Origin: Gammaproteobacteria bacterium
GTDB lineage: Bacteria; Pseudomonadota; Gammaproteobacteria; Pseudomonadales; Halomonadaceae
Direction of reading: 5' to 3'
NCBI GenBank assembly: GCA_023485185.1
Contig: JAMCZP010000241.1
Coordinates: 1 to 6,056 of the forward strand
Length of the DNA: 6,056 bases
The notes below the pieces were generated by a model. It ran no database searches and was not told the DNA's origin. It saw only the letters and a program-made list of their open reading frames with translations. Position numbers and translations under genes: made by a program. Positions within the stretch are counted from its first letter, which is position 1. Each line of letters opens with the position of its first letter. Shown piece by piece: positions 1-6,056 of this stretch.

Positions 1-273
1 ATTGGCGCCGGGGTGTACACGCTGCCTGCTATTATTATTGTTAAGATGCAAGGTCGTGGTGTACGTCGCGTCCTTTCGGGCTACTTGCTCGTTTTATTAT
101 TGTTCGCTGCGCCTGTGCTGCTTGCGCCAGCAAGTAATGAGATTCAAGCCTGTTGTTCTTATTAGTACCGTTATCTCTACCTGGCCCTGTTGTTCTTGTT
201 ATGGCTCAGATTGTGGCGTGGTCATGTTGTTTTTGTTGGTGACCTACCGCTATGCCCAGTTTGTTTTTCTTAC
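1..273 (-). ncRNA. crcZ: CrcZ-like Hfq/Crc-sequestering small RNA, 3' part outside the window
   Basis: Seen: downstream of cbrB in the same orientation, behind a -24/-12 promoter, the minus strand carries six 12-nt tracts made only of AAN triplets (260-271, 226-237, 189-200, 152-163, 93-104, 31-42). They are separated by more mixed sequence, including a small hairpin at 121-134 (5-bp stem, 4-nt loop). The predicted 5' end is near 273, so the first tract begins almost at the transcript start. No convincing ORF exists on this strand. Known: Pseudomonas CrcZ (about 407 nt in P. aeruginosa) lies directly downstream of cbrB, is transcribed by RpoN with CbrB, and carries several such CA motifs that bind the Hfq distal face with Crc, relieving catabolite repression. 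Inferred: this is the orthologue. At least 273 nt are present, and the 3' end and terminator must lie beyond the left edge. Position, promoter type and motif density agree, so I am fairly sure. Confidence 0.88.
31..271 (-). repeat. Six A-rich (AAN)4 CA motifs, candidate Hfq/Crc binding sites
   Basis: In transcript order the tracts are AAGAAAAACAAA (271-260), AACAAAAACAAC (237-226), AACAAGAACAAC (200-189), AATAAGAACAAC (163-152), AACAATAATAAA (104-93) and AACAATAATAAT (42-31). Each is four consecutive AAN triplets, matching the ARN-repeat rule for the Hfq distal face and the AANAANAA catabolite-repression motif known in pseudomonads. Start-to-start spacings are 34, 37, 37, 59 and 62 nt. The third and fourth share 14 of 15 bases including a following AGG, and the last two share AACAATAATAA, which suggests growth by internal duplication. 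Confidence 0.88.
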
Positions 274-283
274 CCAGTAATAT

Positions 284-299
284 TGCAGACGCTGTGCCA
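284..299 (-). promoter_or_regulatory. Sigma-54 (-24/-12) promoter of the crcZ-like RNA
   Basis: The minus strand reads TGGCACAGCGTCTGCA. Compared with the RpoN consensus TGGCAC-N5-TTGCA, the -24 block is perfect and the -12 block has a single change (C for the first T-side base, giving CTGCA). GG (298-297) and GC (286-285) are exactly 10 bases apart, as required. Counting from the GC places the start near 273, just before the first CA motif. The gene immediately upstream encodes an RpoN activator with an intact GAFTGA loop, which fits CbrB control. Confidence 0.85.
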
Positions 300-343
300 C
301 TTGTTGGATAAATCATAAATTTCATAAGGTTGGCGATTTACGC

Positions 344-423
344 GTTACGGTTGAACTTTTCAGTGCTGGAAGTGTTACCTCTTTTGGGCCGAGTTGTGCG
401 CGTGGTTGTGTGGGAAGGTAACA
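344..423 (-). promoter_or_regulatory. Candidate CbrB upstream activating region with three GTTAC-type subsites
   Basis: Three related elements lie upstream of the sigma-54 promoter: TGTTACCT on the minus strand at 423-416, its exact 8-bp inverted copy at 380-373, and a shorter GTTAC core at 344-348 (plus-strand reading). Relative to the predicted start near 273 they sit at about -143 to -150, -100 to -107 and -71 to -75, a usual range for an enhancer-binding protein. Known: in P. putida CbrB acts through three separate subsites with variable spacing. That these are CbrB sites is inference. The segment between them and the promoter (301-340) is A/T-rich and could bend, but has no good IHF match. 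Confidence 0.55.
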
Positions 424-494
424 GTGTGGGAAAGCGATTAAAATGAATATTTGTTATTTAAAATCAGTGTATTAGACAATGGTCGAATGGGTGG

Positions 495-532
495 CGCTCA
501 GGCGCTCAGCTTGGGCGCCGAGCGGTTTTTTT
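495..532 (+). terminator. Rho-independent terminator reading on the plus strand, across the cbrB stop
   Basis: The plus strand has a two-part stem: CGCTC (495-499) pairs with GAGCG (520-524), and GGCGC (501-505) pairs with GCGCC (515-519), with one bulged A at 500 and a 9-nt loop. One G is followed by seven T (526-532). The left arm contains a tandem 8-bp repeat (GGCGCTCA at 493-500 and 501-508), which allows an alternative register. On the minus strand the same hairpin has no T-run after it, so it is directional against cbrB. The seven T are also the antisense of lysine and threonine codons near the CbrB C-terminus, so part of the signal may be coding constraint. Confidence 0.55.
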
Positions 533-1894
533 GCGAGGTATGCCAAGCCGCTGGCGGCGCTCCCAAAGATTTTTGCGGCTAATGCCCAGCTTCTGTGCAA
601 GCTCGGTTTCGCTCATTTGATCTTGATGCTCGAGCACAAAGTGCTGGAAGTAATCTTCTAACGAGAGATCGTCTTCATTCTCTTCGGCGACCTTATCCAC
701 GCTGACGCCGTTTGTTGAGGTGTTCATTGACGGAGCATGAGGGCGTGGGGAGGTAGGCGCTAATCCCAAATCATCTGGATGAATCAGGTGTCCTTCGGCA
801 AGAATAACGCCGCGCTCAAGGGCATTTTCCAATTCACGCACGTTGCCCGGCCAAGGGTAGTCGCGTAGATCCTGGCGGGCGGCGCGGGATAGGCGCAGGC
901 CGGTGCGCTCGTGGCGCTTACACGCCTTATCGAGCAGAATGTCGGCAATTTCAAGTACGTCATCTTCGCGCTCGCGTAGCGGCGGCAGCTCGATCTGCAT
1001 GACGTTTAAACGGTAGTACAGATCAAGGCGGAACTCGCCGGTTTTTGACAGTGCCCGTAAATCACGATGAGTGGCGGCAATCAGGCGGACGTTGACGTGA
1101 CGCGTTTCTACCGAGCCAATTTTACGAATTTCGCCCTCTTGAAGAACGCGCAACAGGCGCGCCTGGGCATCTAGTGGCAATTCACCGATCTCATCCAGAA
1201 ATAGCGTACCGCCATCGGCAGCTTCGACTAACCCGGTGCGTGAAGCGCTGGCGCCAGTAAAAGCGCCTTTTTCATGGCCGAACAGCTCGGACTCAATCAG
1301 CGTTTCAGGAATCGCCGCGCAGTTAACGCTGATCAATGGCGCTTTGGCGCGTTTGCTCTGCTGGTGTATCGCCCGTGCTACAAGCTCTTTCCCCGTGCCT
1401 GACTCGCCCAGAATCAGTACGGTGACGTCCGCCGGAGCAGTTTTGCGAATGCGGGTGTAGACGTGCTGCATGGACGCGCAGTTGCCGATCATGGTTTGCC
1501 GGCCACCTCCGGCGTCGGTGATATCTGGCGGTGGGCTTTGCTGCATCGACTGCTTGTGCAGAATGCGCTCAACTGTTTCTAGCAGTTCAGCGTGGTCAAA
1601 CGGTTTAGCAACGTAGTCCACCGCGCCTAGTTTGAGCGCTTCTACCGCAGAACGCATGCTCGCATAACTGGTCATGATCAATACCGGCACGGGCGTGGCT
1701 TCCGCAATGAGCGTCGTGCCCGGCTCGCCCGGCAGGCGCAGATCGCTGATGATGAGGTCGAACCCCTTAAGCTCAAGCTGGCAGGCTTCTTCAGCGCTGC
1801 CTGCTTCGCTGACCGTGTAGTCGTGGCGTTCCAGCAGGCGCTTTAACGCGCTGCGAATAATCGCTTCATCTTCAACAATCAGAATCCTGGGCAT
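506..1894 (-). CDS. cbrB: CbrB-type sigma-54-dependent response regulator
   Basis: This is the cytoplasmic response regulator partner of CbrA; it activates RpoN promoters, chiefly crcZ in pseudomonads. From the ATG at 1894 the product has 462 residues. A receiver domain (about 1-115) has the acidic pair E8/D9, phospho-acceptor D51, T75 and K97. An AAA+ domain (about 135-365) has Walker A GESGTGKE (163-170), the sigma-54 contact loop GAFTGA (210-215), Walker B with LFLDE (231-235) and arginines in [11 protein letters not shown] flexible Pro/Ser/Asn linker (about 380-405) leads to a Fis-type helix-turn-helix (about 429-455). The start is uncertain: an ATG at 1909 would add five residues, but its only AGGA overlaps the codon. 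The 1894 ATG gives the family-typical [10 protein letters not shown] beginning, although AGGA is then 14 nt away. Overlap with cbrA (23 nt, or 38 nt for the longer form) implies translational coupling. No minus-strand terminator follows, so read-through into crcZ is possible. Confidence 0.95.
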   Translation of the reverse strand: MPRILIVEDEAIIRSALKRLLERHDYTVSEAGSAEEACQLELKGFDLIISDLRLPGEPGTTLIAEATPVPVLIMTSYASMRSAVEALKLGAVDYVAKPFDHAELLETVERILHKQSMQQSPPPDITDAGGGRQTMIGNCASMQHVYTRIRKTAPADVTVLILGESGTGKELVARAIHQQSKRAKAPLISVNCAAIPETLIESELFGHEKGAFTGASASRTGLVEAADGGTLFLDEIGELPLDAQARLLRVLQEGEIRKIGSVETRHVNVRLIAATHRDLRALSKTGEFRLDLYYRLNVMQIELPPLREREDDVLEIADILLDKACKRHERTGLRLSRAARQDLRDYPWPGNVRELENALERGVILAEGHLIHPDDLGLAPTSPRPHAPSMNTSTNGVSVDKVAEENEDDLSLEDYFQHFVLEHQDQMSETELAQKLGISRKNLWERRQRLGIPRKKTARRPS

Positions 1895-4832
1895 GGGCTG
1901 GCTGATCATCCTGTTGGTAGAGCGGCAGCCATAGAGTAATGGCTGTGCCGCAAGGCTGTCCGGGCGGTGGCGAGGCCACGTCTATTTTACCTTGGTGTTC
2001 ATTGATAATCTGGTAAGCCAATGAAAGACCCAGGCCGGTGCCTTCGCCCGCTGGCTTAGTCGTTGTAAACGGTTCGAATAGGTGATCGCGTACCCGCGGG
2101 TCAATCCCCTGGCCATTATCGGTGACTCGCCACCAAGCCAACTGCTCGTGGCTGCCTGCCGTAATGTGCACTTGCCCACCTTGGCCGCAGGCGTCCCGGG
2201 CGTTACTCAGCAGGTTAACCATCACTTGGGTTAACCGCTGGGCATCGCCGCGTACGACAATATCCTGGGGAGCCTCATTAACCAAGGTGACATCCTCTCC
2301 CGAGCGTACCAGATGTATCAAGTGCAATGCGTCTTCGCTCATTGATGAAAGCGCCACAGGCGAGGCAGGCAGCGGCACCGATTGGCGTCCTCCGTGGGCA
2401 AAGCCGACCAAAGAGTTAACGATTTTAGTCACCCGCTGGGTCAACTGCTGAATTTGATCGGCGGTTTCCAACAGGGCCGGATCGTCGGTGTCGTAGCGTA
2501 AATTTTGCGCTAGCGAAGAGATGCCGGTAATCGGGTTGCCTATTTCGTGGGCTACCCCAGCGGCTAATTGGCCTATTGAGGCAAGACGTGCCGCATGCAC
2601 AAGCTCGTCTTCGAGCCATTTCATTTCAGTATGATCTTCAATCAGAATAACGCTACCGCCACGGCTGTCGTGGCCGCTGAGAATCGCCTTGTGCAGGGTA
2701 AGAAAATAGTCCTTGCCGTGTAGGGTCACCGCTTGCTTGTAGAGCGGGTTCTGCACGGTCTTTAATACGCTGCCTAGTAGGCTTGGCCAGGGAGCGGGTA
2801 GGCTGTCACGGCGTGAGCCGATCACGCTGTCACCGCTAATGCCTGAAAGTTGCGAGAGCGCCTGATTCCACATCAGTAGCTCATCGTCATCGCCTAGCAC
2901 GCAAAGCCCAACCGGTAAGTAGGCCAGCGTTTGGCGGTGGTGACGGCGTAAACCGTCTAGCTCCCGAGCCAGCCCGGTTAACCGCGAGCGATAGGCTTCT
3001 AAGCGGCTTTCAACAAAGTGAATATCGTCGGTTTCCGGGGCGTCGTCATGGCGATAGGGTAGGTAGCGATCTACGATATCCCGGGCAACCGACGGTCCCA
3101 TGAGACCTGAAAGATTCGCCTGAATGCGGTCACGTAAGCGACGCAATGCATAGGGGCGGCGCTCTTGAGGTGTAAAATTGAGGGCTTTCAAGGCACGGGC
3201 GACTTCTCGACTGGCGGCTTCGTCGCCAAGTGCTTGGGCTAAGTGTGTGGAGAAGTCACTAGCAGTGGCGGCTTCAAGCGGAAAGCGCTTAGAGCGGATC
3301 ACCGCATCTACCGAGCACGCTTCCGCGGCGGACTGTTCGCCTTCTGAAATACGCGTGAACAGCGATATCACAATCAGCAGTAGGATATTGACCGCTAACG
3401 ATAACAGCGTCACGTTGTACCAAACCGGGGCGTCGGCGGCGGTAAACGGGGTAAAGGGCAGTTGCGGTACGGGTAGTGAGAACGTAAGTGGCAGCCATAG
3501 GCCCCATAGCCACACAGTGACACCCGCGACTAAGCCAACAATCATGCCTTTACGGTTAGCGCCTGGCCAATAGAGTAGCGCTAGCATGCCAGGCAGGCAC
3601 TGAGCCATGCCCACAAAAGCGGCTAACCCAAGGCCGATTAAGCCGTGATGACGGCCTACCCACTGGTAAAACAGCCAGCCACCGATGATCACAGCAACCA
3701 CTAGGCCACGGCGCAGCCATAGCAGCCAGCCATAGAGATCGCTGCGTGCTTCAGGTGGCCTCGCTACCAACACAATATGATTCAACACCATGCCAGAGAG
3801 TGCCAGCGCAATCATAATCATGGTGCCGCTGGCGGCCGCCAGCCCACCGATAAATGCCAACGCCCCTACCCACCAGTGTTCGGTCATTAGGTAAGCGGCA
3901 TAGGCCGCAATAGGAATATCTGGATTGACCGACTGAGCAGCCCACCAGATTAACGGTACGGGCAGTGCCATGAGCAGTAAGAAAAGCGGTAGTGCCCAAC
4001 TGGCTTGTAGCAGGGTATGCCGCGATAGGCTTTCAGCAAAGCTGATATGAAAAAGATGCGGCATCATAAACGCCGCAGCGAAAAATAGCAGGAGTAGGGT
4101 TCGCCATTGTGCAGGATCAAGTTTGGGCGTCTGCTGTTGAAGGGCCGCACCAGGCCCTTCCAGCCAAAGCTGTAAGTCACCGGGGCCGTCAAACACCATC
4201 CACATGGCAACCGCCCCTAACCCGAGCATGGCCAGTAGTTTCACAATCGATTCAAACGCAATAGCGCTAAGCAGGGTGTCGTGACGTCCATGAGACTGGC
4301 TGTGACGGGCGCCGAAAATCACCGCGAAGGCGGCAATGACTGCACAAAAAAGTAGTGCAACGCTACCGCCTGCTTGGCTTGCGGTCATGATATTGATGGC
4401 GTCACCGAGGGTCTGTACCTGAATACCGAGCAGCGGCAGCACTGCCAACAGGCTTACCAAGGTGACCAGCGTACCTGCCCACCGGGAGCGAAAACGAAAG
4501 GCAAATAGGTCCGCGAGTGACGTTAACTGGTAGGTGCGGGTAATGCGCTGGATAGGCACCAGCAAGACAGGGGCGAGCAAGAACGCCCCCGCCGCGCCAA
4601 GGTAGTAGGCCAGAAAGCCAAAACCGGCGTTGGCGGCCATTTCCACGCTGCCGTAAATCGCCCAGGCGCTGGCGTAGACCCCCAGGGCAAGAATGTAGAC
4701 AATCGGGTGACGGGTAATGCGCACCGGCACCCAGCCCCGCTCTACGGCAAAACCGCAGCCAAAAAGCAGTGCTAAATAGCCCAACCCAAGCAGTAGGACG
4801 CCGACTATCTCAACGTGCACCTCAACGTTCAT
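1872..4832 (-). CDS. cbrA: CbrA-type sensor histidine kinase fused to a sodium/solute symporter domain
   Basis: This inner-membrane sensor kinase of the CbrAB carbon/nitrogen-balance system has 986 residues. Residues about 5-495 form a multi-helix SLC5/SSS transporter-like domain. About 500-595 fits the STAC linker domain that joins SSS transporters to kinases. A helical segment (about 604-634) leads to a PAS-like domain (about 635-735). The HisKA dimerisation domain has its H-box at AHEIGNP with phospho-acceptor H762. The HATPase domain has an N-box with N873/N877, G1 DNGQG (905-909), F-box [10 protein letters not shown] (918-927) and G2 GEGTGLGL (929-936); all kinase motifs are intact. The ATG at 4832 is preferred because GAGGA (4843-4839) sits 6 nt upstream; a TTG at 4835 is less likely. 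In Pseudomonas the CbrA transporter domain takes part in histidine uptake, but the ligand here is unknown. The gene overlaps cbrX by 11 nt and the cbrB start region, indicating an operon. Confidence 0.95.
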   Translation of the reverse strand: MNVEVHVEIVGVLLLGLGYLALLFGCGFAVERGWVPVRITRHPIVYILALGVYASAWAIYGSVEMAANAGFGFLAYYLGAAGAFLLAPVLLVPIQRITRTYQLTSLADLFAFRFRSRWAGTLVTLVSLLAVLPLLGIQVQTLGDAINIMTASQAGGSVALLFCAVIAAFAVIFGARHSQSHGRHDTLLSAIAFESIVKLLAMLGLGAVAMWMVFDGPGDLQLWLEGPGAALQQQTPKLDPAQWRTLLLLFFAAAFMMPHLFHISFAESLSRHTLLQASWALPLFLLLMALPVPLIWWAAQSVNPDIPIAAYAAYLMTEHWWVGALAFIGGLAAASGTMIMIALALSGMVLNHIVLVARPPEARSDLYGWLLWLRRGLVVAVIIGGWLFYQWVGRHHGLIGLGLAAFVGMAQCLPGMLALLYWPGANRKGMIVGLVAGVTVWLWGLWLPLTFSLPVPQLPFTPFTAADAPVWYNVTLLSLAVNILLLIVISLFTRISEGEQSAAEACSVDAVIRSKRFPLEAATASDFSTHLAQALGDEAASREVARALKALNFTPQERRPYALRRLRDRIQANLSGLMGPSVARDIVDRYLPYRHDDAPETDDIHFVESRLEAYRSRLTGLARELDGLRRHHRQTLAYLPVGLCVLGDDDELLMWNQALSQLSGISGDSVIGSRRDSLPAPWPSLLGSVLKTVQNPLYKQAVTLHGKDYFLTLHKAILSGHDSRGGSVILIEDHTEMKWLEDELVHAARLASIGQLAAGVAHEIGNPITGISSLAQNLRYDTDDPALLETADQIQQLTQRVTKIVNSLVGFAHGGRQSVPLPASPVALSSMSEDALHLIHLVRSGEDVTLVNEAPQDIVVRGDAQRLTQVMVNLLSNARDACGQGGQVHITAGSHEQLAWWRVTDNGQGIDPRVRDHLFEPFTTTKPAGEGTGLGLSLAYQIINEHQGKIDVASPPPGQPCGTAITLWLPLYQQDDQPAHAQDSDC

Positions 4833-4998
4833 CAAGCTTCCTCTTCTGCTCCAGCCACAGGGTCAAGGCAATTAATCCACCCCAGATCGCGAAGGGGCGA
4901 TACCAGGCAGCTTCGGGGTCGCTCCAGCCATTCATCAATAGCGGGGAGAGCAGATAACCGCCAAACACCAAGAACAGCATAATGCGATAAACGTACAT
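4822..4998 (-). CDS. cbrX: CbrX-like small two-helix membrane protein
   Basis: This short gene encodes 58 residues, beginning MYVYRIMLFL and ending QKRKLDER. Two hydrophobic stretches (about 4-22 and 35-50) are joined by a short polar turn with N, D and E and followed by a basic tail, as expected for a helical hairpin in the inner membrane. The ATG is supported by GGAG at 5008-5005 with 6-nt spacing. It lies one base after the gluQ stop codon and overlaps cbrA by 11 nt. In Pseudomonas a small ORF called cbrX sits in this place and its translation is linked to that of cbrA. Some SSS-family transporters also have small membrane partner proteins. I infer a role in coupling, or as a small partner of the CbrA transporter domain, from position and topology only; I see no catalytic motif. 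Confidence 0.82.
   Translation of the reverse strand: MYVYRIMLFLVFGGYLLSPLLMNGWSDPEAAWYRPFAIWGGLIALTLWLEQKRKLDER
4839..4843 (-). promoter_or_regulatory. Ribosome binding site of cbrA, inside the cbrX coding region
   Basis: The minus strand reads GAGGA at 4843-4839, six bases before the ATG at 4832. It lies within the last codons of the upstream small ORF, so ribosomes finishing that ORF stop 11 nt inside cbrA. This supports the 4832 start over the TTG at 4835 and suggests coupled translation. Confidence 0.7.
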
Positions 4999-4999
4999 A

Positions 5000-5947
5000 T
5001 CAGTCTCCAGTGGTGCTCGAAGGCGGCGTTAAAGATGAGGTTGATAAAGGTGTTGATACAGGCGTTTGGCGGTGAGCGGTGGGGCGCAGTCGTGACACTG
5101 TCCAATTCGCTACTGCCCAGTGTAGCTGAGTCGCCGGGGGCTCGAAGGCAAGCTCTTTGGGCGGCGCTTGGTCAAGCGCTTCCAGCGCCTGAAAAAGCTG
5201 CAGTTGGATCCCATGCTCATCTTCAGCCAGGGCGGGGGCCAGATTCTGTTTGGAGAGCTTTTGCCCTTCAGCAGTGACGATCAGCGGTAAATGAAGGTAA
5301 CGCGGCTGCGGTAGCTGAAGCGCGGCTTGTAGCTGGCGCTGCCAAGGGGTGTTGTCGAGCAAATCGAGTCCGCGCACCACATCGGTGATCTGCTGCTCGG
5401 CGTCATCGACAACCACGGCGAGTTGATAAGCCCATAGGCCATCTTTGCGCTTTAGTACCACATCACCTAGCGCTGCCGGGTCAAACTGCTGTTCGCCGAA
5501 TAGCCGGTCTTGCCAGTGAATCGGGCGTTGACCAAGGTCGCTGCGTAGCCGCCAAGCCACAGGTTTTGTGGAATCGCACACCCCCTCACGGCACCAGCCG
5601 GGATAGATGTCATAACCTTGCCACTGCTTGCGGGAACAGCTACAGGGGTAGGCAAGGTCGCGCTCAACCAGTCGGTCTAAAGCGTGCTGGTACGCATCGT
5701 TGCGGGTGTGCTGCCACATCACTGCTTCGTCCCACTCTAGGCCAAAGGTTTCCAGCTGGCGCAGGATAGTGCTCGCCGCCCCTTGGGGACAGCGCGGCGG
5801 GTCGATATCCTCAATGCGCACCAACCACTCTCCCTGTGCTGAGCGGGCATCTAAATAGCTACCTAAGGCGGCGACCAAAGAGCCAAAATGCAGCGGGCCT
5901 GAGGGCGTAGGCGCAAAGCGGCCGCGGTAGCGAGCAGGGAGGGGCAT
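5000..5947 (-). CDS. gluQ: Glutamyl-queuosine tRNA(Asp) synthetase
   Basis: GluQRS (YadB family) activates glutamate and transfers it to queuosine-34 of tRNA-Asp. It is a cytoplasmic paralogue of the GluRS catalytic core that lacks the anticodon-binding domain. The product has 315 residues, near the usual 290-310. Seen: the HIGH-type region [13 protein letters not shown] (11-23); the zinc ligand pattern C102-x-C104 with Y115-x3-C119, characteristic of GluQRS; the substrate segment RIEDIDPPR (44-52); and the KMSKS-type loop KLSKQN (230-235). The core ends near WTVSRLRP (282-289). The remaining 26 residues are a Ser/Thr/Pro-rich low-complexity tail that I do not recognise as conserved. The start is supported by AGGA at 5961-5958, ten bases upstream. 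The gene commonly follows dksA, and here a terminator lies upstream in that position. It ends one base before cbrX, so it probably leads the cbrXAB transcript. Confidence 0.95.
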   Translation of the reverse strand: MPLPARYRGRFAPTPSGPLHFGSLVAALGSYLDARSAQGEWLVRIEDIDPPRCPQGAASTILRQLETFGLEWDEAVMWQHTRNDAYQHALDRLVERDLAYPCSCSRKQWQGYDIYPGWCREGVCDSTKPVAWRLRSDLGQRPIHWQDRLFGEQQFDPAALGDVVLKRKDGLWAYQLAVVVDDAEQQITDVVRGLDLLDNTPWQRQLQAALQLPQPRYLHLPLIVTAEGQKLSKQNLAPALAEDEHGIQLQLFQALEALDQAPPKELAFEPPATQLHWAVANWTVSRLRPTAHRQTPVSTPLSTSSLTPPSSTTGD

Positions 5948-5988
5948 GTCAGCGTCGTCCTAAGTGGTGCAGGCAGCGGCGCGCCTAA

Positions 5989-6022
5989 TCGTTAATAAAA
6001 ATGGGTCGTTAACAAAAACGGG
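5989..6022. repeat. Tandem 17-bp direct repeat in the gluQ leader
   Basis: Two abutting copies on the plus strand read TCGTTAATAAAAATGGG (5989-6005) and TCGTTAACAAAAACGGG (6006-6022). They match at 15 of 17 positions; both differences are T/C transitions. The right copy supplies the U-tract and the first stem bases of the terminator at 6011-6038. The left copy has the T-rich stretch (minus-strand reading) without a hairpin. This looks like a local duplication; a function in gluQ transcription is possible but unproven. Confidence 0.8.
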
Positions 6023-6038
6023 CACCCTAAGGTGCCCG
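6011..6038 (-). terminator. Rho-independent terminator of the upstream minus-strand gene (dksA by synteny)
   Basis: On the minus strand a perfect 8-bp GC-rich stem CGGGCACC/GGTGCCCG (6038-6031 with 6026-6019) closes a 4-nt loop and is followed by TTTTTGTT (6018-6011). The plus strand has no T-run after the stem, so it acts on transcripts entering from the right edge. In many gammaproteobacteria gluQ follows dksA, and in Shigella flexneri a terminator between them limits gluQ expression; the same layout is likely here. No part of the upstream coding sequence can be recognised in the last 18 bases, so the identity of that gene is inferred from gene order only. Confidence 0.85.
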
Positions 6039-6056
6039 CGTTCAATGAGAACGTTG

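Noticed and set aside
4..20. Short palindromes GGCGCC (4-9) and GTGTACAC (13-20)
   Set aside because: Six- and eight-base palindromes without a flanking T-run or stem extension are not enough for a terminator or operator; the RNA 3' end is outside the window.
2..280. Plus-strand open frame of 92 codons rich in Leu, Val, Phe and Cys
   Set aside because: It starts at a TTG near the window edge with no ribosome site. Its hydrophobic look comes from reading the antisense of the AAN tracts (TTG/TTA/TTT codons); the minus-strand RNA explains the pattern better.
311..323. Possible IHF site between the CbrB elements and the sigma-54 promoter
   Set aside because: The best match to WATCAANNNNTTR has two mismatches in conserved positions; A/T richness alone is not enough to call a site.
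441..486. Possible sigma-70 promoters in the AT-rich stretch after cbrB
   Set aside because: Both strands offer only partial -35/-10 pairs (for example TTGTTA with GACAAT at 18-bp spacing), which is no better than expected in AT-rich DNA.
1905..1918. Possible Crc/Hfq target motif at the cbrB start
   Set aside because: The minus strand reads ACCAACAGGATGAT, which has only one AAN triplet and not the three or more expected for a CA motif.
2122..2451. Plus-strand open frames inside cbrA, cbrB and gluQ
   Set aside because: They lie fully opposite strongly supported family members with intact motifs; none has a recognisable domain or a good start.
5994..6018. A-rich AAN-like tracts in the tandem repeat near gluQ
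   Set aside because: They are on the plus strand, opposite to the transcribed strand; the RNA made here would be U-rich and could not form the motif.

Overview
The window reads as one chromosomal block from a gammaproteobacterium. Everything clearly expressed lies on the minus strand, so it is best read from right to left. The gene order is (terminator of an upstream gene, dksA by synteny) - gluQ - cbrX - cbrA - cbrB - crcZ-like small RNA. This is the order known from Pseudomonas. The protein sequences look to me more like a Halomonas-type member (Halomonadaceae) than a true Pseudomonas, but that is an impression from unaided reading, not a search result.

Region by region: 6011-6038 is an intrinsic terminator for a gene beyond the right edge, and its U-tract half belongs to a tandem 17-bp repeat (5989-6022). 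5000-5947 encodes GluQRS, which modifies queuosine in tRNA-Asp. 4822-4998 is a 58-residue, two-helix membrane protein in the CbrX position, one base after the gluQ stop and overlapping cbrA by 11 bases. 1872-4832 encodes CbrA, a sodium/solute-symporter-type transporter fused through STAC and PAS regions to a histidine kinase. 506-1894 encodes CbrB, a sigma-54-dependent response regulator that overlaps the end of cbrA. The tight spacing suggests one translationally coupled unit.

The left 505 bases contain no credible protein gene but are rich in regulatory sequence. The minus strand carries a near-consensus -24/-12 sigma-54 promoter (284-299). Upstream of it are three GTTAC-type elements (344-423) suited to CbrB. 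Downstream is a transcript with six perfect 12-nt A-rich AAN-triplet tracts between 31 and 271. These are hallmarks of CrcZ, the decoy RNA that titrates Hfq/Crc. The RNA continues past the left edge.

The inferred circuit is: CbrA senses a carbon/nitrogen cue or transported solute and controls CbrB; CbrB with RpoN fires the adjacent crcZ-like gene; the RNA sequesters Hfq/Crc and lifts carbon catabolite repression. The main candidate for something undescribed is this probably unannotated RNA and its complete promoter. A secondary oddity is a strong plus-strand intrinsic terminator lying across the cbrB stop codon, with no visible plus-strand gene to terminate.
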